Shown here piece after piece: positions 7,468-8,350 of a stretch of DNA of 8,350 bases; positions within the stretch are counted from its first letter, which is position 1, and every line of letters begins with the position of its first letter. The position numbers were made by a program, and so were the translations under genes. The DNA is from CAYJRR01 sp964372275 [NCBI: uncultured bacterium] (lineage in GTDB: Bacteria; CAYJRR01): positions 2,557 through 10,906 of the forward strand of contig CAYJRR010000147.1 of the NCBI GenBank assembly GCA_964372275.1. The letters run 5' to 3'. The notes under the pieces were generated by a model. The model was not told the origin of the DNA. It did not search any database and was given only the letters and a program-made list of their open reading frames with translations.

Positions 7468-7641
7468 GGAGTCCCTTTCGTCCGGCAATCCGCCGACGGC
7501 TCGAAACGCGGAAGGCTCCATACGCCTCATCCCGGACGAATATTCCAGTGGAAATCGAAGGCGCGCCGGAGCGATCGGAATTTACCTTCCGCCGCAAACA
7601 CCTGCTTGAGCGCGGCGCGCGCCCCGGTAAACTTTCGTGCC
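7468..7641. other. Divergent intergenic region between efflux operon and protease gene
   Basis: These 174 bases separate two divergently transcribed genes, so they must hold promoters for both directions. The region contains the most AT-rich pockets of the neighbourhood (around 7536-7556 and 7578-7586). An 8-bp perfect palindrome, GAATATTC (about 7538-7546), lies about 70 bases upstream of the TolC start. I could not name a convincing -35/-10 pair for the efflux operon; the plus-strand candidate is listed separately. No operator repeat or riboswitch was recognised. Confidence 0.5.
7606..7633 (+). promoter_or_regulatory. Candidate sigma70-type promoter of the protease gene
   Basis: TTGAGC (7606-7611) and TAAACT (7628-7633) each match four of six bases of the sigma70 -35 and -10 consensus and are separated by 16 bases, close to the ideal 17. 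The -10 box ends eight bases before the protease ATG at 7642, so transcription would start at or next to the start codon, giving a leaderless or nearly leaderless mRNA. That agrees with the absence of a Shine-Dalgarno sequence there. The prediction is by eye only. Confidence 0.4.
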
Positions 7642-8350
7642 ATGTTCGATCGACGGTCGTGCCGGGTCGCCGTCGTCGCGTTCGTGCTCGGAGCGGCCGT
7701 CGCCGGGAGCCGTCCGGTGAGCCGTGCGGAGACGACCCACGCGCCCTCCGCGTCGCGTCCACGACCGCGCCTCACTGCGCGGGAGATCGCCAAAGCCGCC
7801 GTTCGAACCACGGCGTCGATCCGGGGCGAGGGGGTCTACGGCGCGGGGATCGTCGTCGACACTTCGGGCCTCGTCCTCACCAACTACCACGTGATCCAGG
7901 GGGTCGAACGGATCCGGGTGCAGTTCGTCGACACCGCCGAGGTGCCGGCGAAGGTGATCGAGGTCGACAAGGACCTCGACCTCGCGCTCCTGCGGGTGGA
8001 CACCACGCGCCCGGTCGCCGCCGTCCCCGGCAACGTTCTCGACGTGGAGGTCGGCGACGACGTGTTGGCGGTCGGCTGCCCGCGCAAGATGAACTTCAGC
8101 GTCAGCCGCGGGATGGTCTCCTACGTCGGGCGGCGGATCGACGGCCGCTACTACCTGCAGAGCGATCTCCCGACCAACGACGGGAACTCCGGCGGACCGG
8201 TGGTCAACGATCGCGGGGAGGTGGTGGCGGTGATGACCTTCATCCTCCGCGACAGCCAGGGTCTGGCGTTCGCCGTCCCGATCGCCTACGCCTACGAGCG
8301 GTTCGCCGAATGGATTCGCGACGAGCGCGTCGACCTCGCCCGGTTCCAGC
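7642..8350 (+). CDS. Trypsin-like (HtrA/Deg-type, S1C) serine protease, 3' truncated
   Basis: The frame from ATG 7642 stays open to the window edge, giving 236 residues with no stop. A signal peptide (MFDRRSCRVAVVAFVLGAAVAG, cleavage near residue 22 or after SRA at 29) is followed by a short Pro/Arg-rich linker (33-43) and then a chymotrypsin-fold protease domain. The catalytic triad is readable: His83 in GLVLTNYHVI, Asp113 in DKDLDLALLRV, and Ser183 in TNDGNSGGPVVN. Supporting HtrA-type features are GAGIVVD just before the His motif, GDDVLAVGCP (138-147) where Deg proteases have 'Gd.v.aiG.P', and GLAFAVPI (207-214) after the Ser motif, the usual 'GlgFAIPi'. The enzyme would act in the periplasm or outside the cell, typically in envelope protein quality control. 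PDZ domains, if any, would lie beyond the window. The start has no Shine-Dalgarno; it may be leaderless. Confidence 0.88.
   Translation, partial: MFDRRSCRVAVVAFVLGAAVAGSRPVSRAETTHAPSASRPRPRLTAREIAKAAVRTTASIRGEGVYGAGIVVDTSGLVLTNYHVIQGVERIRVQFVDTAEVPAKVIEVDKDLDLALLRVDTTRPVAAVPGNVLDVEVGDDVLAVGCPRKMNFSVSRGMVSYVGRRIDGRYYLQSDLPTNDGNSGGPVVNDRGEVVAVMTFILRDSQGLAFAVPIAYAYERFAEWIRDERVDLARFQ

Noticed and set aside
6131-7762. Minus-strand 543-codon frame over the TolC gene and into the protease gene
   Set aside because: The translation is almost entirely Arg/Gly/Pro/Ala and runs antisense into the protease start; it is a shadow of the TolC gene.
7527-8087. Short minus-strand frames within the protease gene and divergent region
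   Set aside because: They lie antisense to a protease with a complete catalytic triad and show no domain or signal features.
1-8350. CRISPR arrays, tRNA/rRNA genes, insertion sequences, integrase or toxin-antitoxin genes
   Set aside because: None was seen on either strand: no regularly spaced repeats, no tRNA-like cloverleaf with CCA region, no transposase or recombinase motifs and no terminal inverted repeats.

Overview
The window is very GC-rich (roughly 70% by eye, not counted) with densely packed genes and frequent GTG/TTG starts. It encodes a lipoprotein periplasmic adaptor and a TolC-type outer-membrane protein, so the host is a Gram-negative (diderm) bacterium. The style would fit a GC-rich lineage such as Myxococcota, Acidobacteriota or a relative, but nothing here fixes the taxon.

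Layout. At the left edge (3-464, +) is the C-terminal part of a protein of the bacterial archaeo-eukaryotic release-factor (eRF1/Pelota domain 3-like) family, followed by a small, probably disordered Pro/Arg-rich ORF (470-697, +). Transcription then converges on a block of six minus-strand genes. In transcription order these are a TolC-family outer-membrane protein (7467-6121), an HlyD/MacA-family lipoprotein adaptor (6134-4932), a MacB/LolD-type ABC ATPase (4887-4183), a first FtsX/MacB-type permease (4186-2909), a second, divergent permease of the same family (2899-1658) and, after a 153-bp gap, a secreted cysteine-containing protein of unknown function (1504-734). At the right edge, divergent from this block, is a trypsin-like HtrA-type serine protease (7642 to beyond the window end, +).

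How they work together. The first five minus-strand genes overlap or almost touch (14-nt overlap, 44-nt gap, 4-nt overlap, 9-nt gap). They encode a complete tripartite MacAB-TolC-like transenvelope pump in split form: a separate ATPase and two non-identical permeases that probably form a heterodimer, instead of the fused homodimeric MacB. ATP hydrolysis in the cytoplasm would drive movement of a substrate from the periplasm or inner membrane through the adaptor and the TolC channel. The substrate cannot be read from the sequence. The secreted protein downstream is a candidate accessory factor or cargo only by position. The protease is a periplasmic or secreted HtrA-like enzyme whose promoter lies in the shared 174-bp divergent region.

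No RNA genes, mobile elements, CRISPR arrays or long repeats were seen. Most of the interest lies in the two-permease architecture, in start-site and translation-coupling details, and in the unassigned secreted protein.
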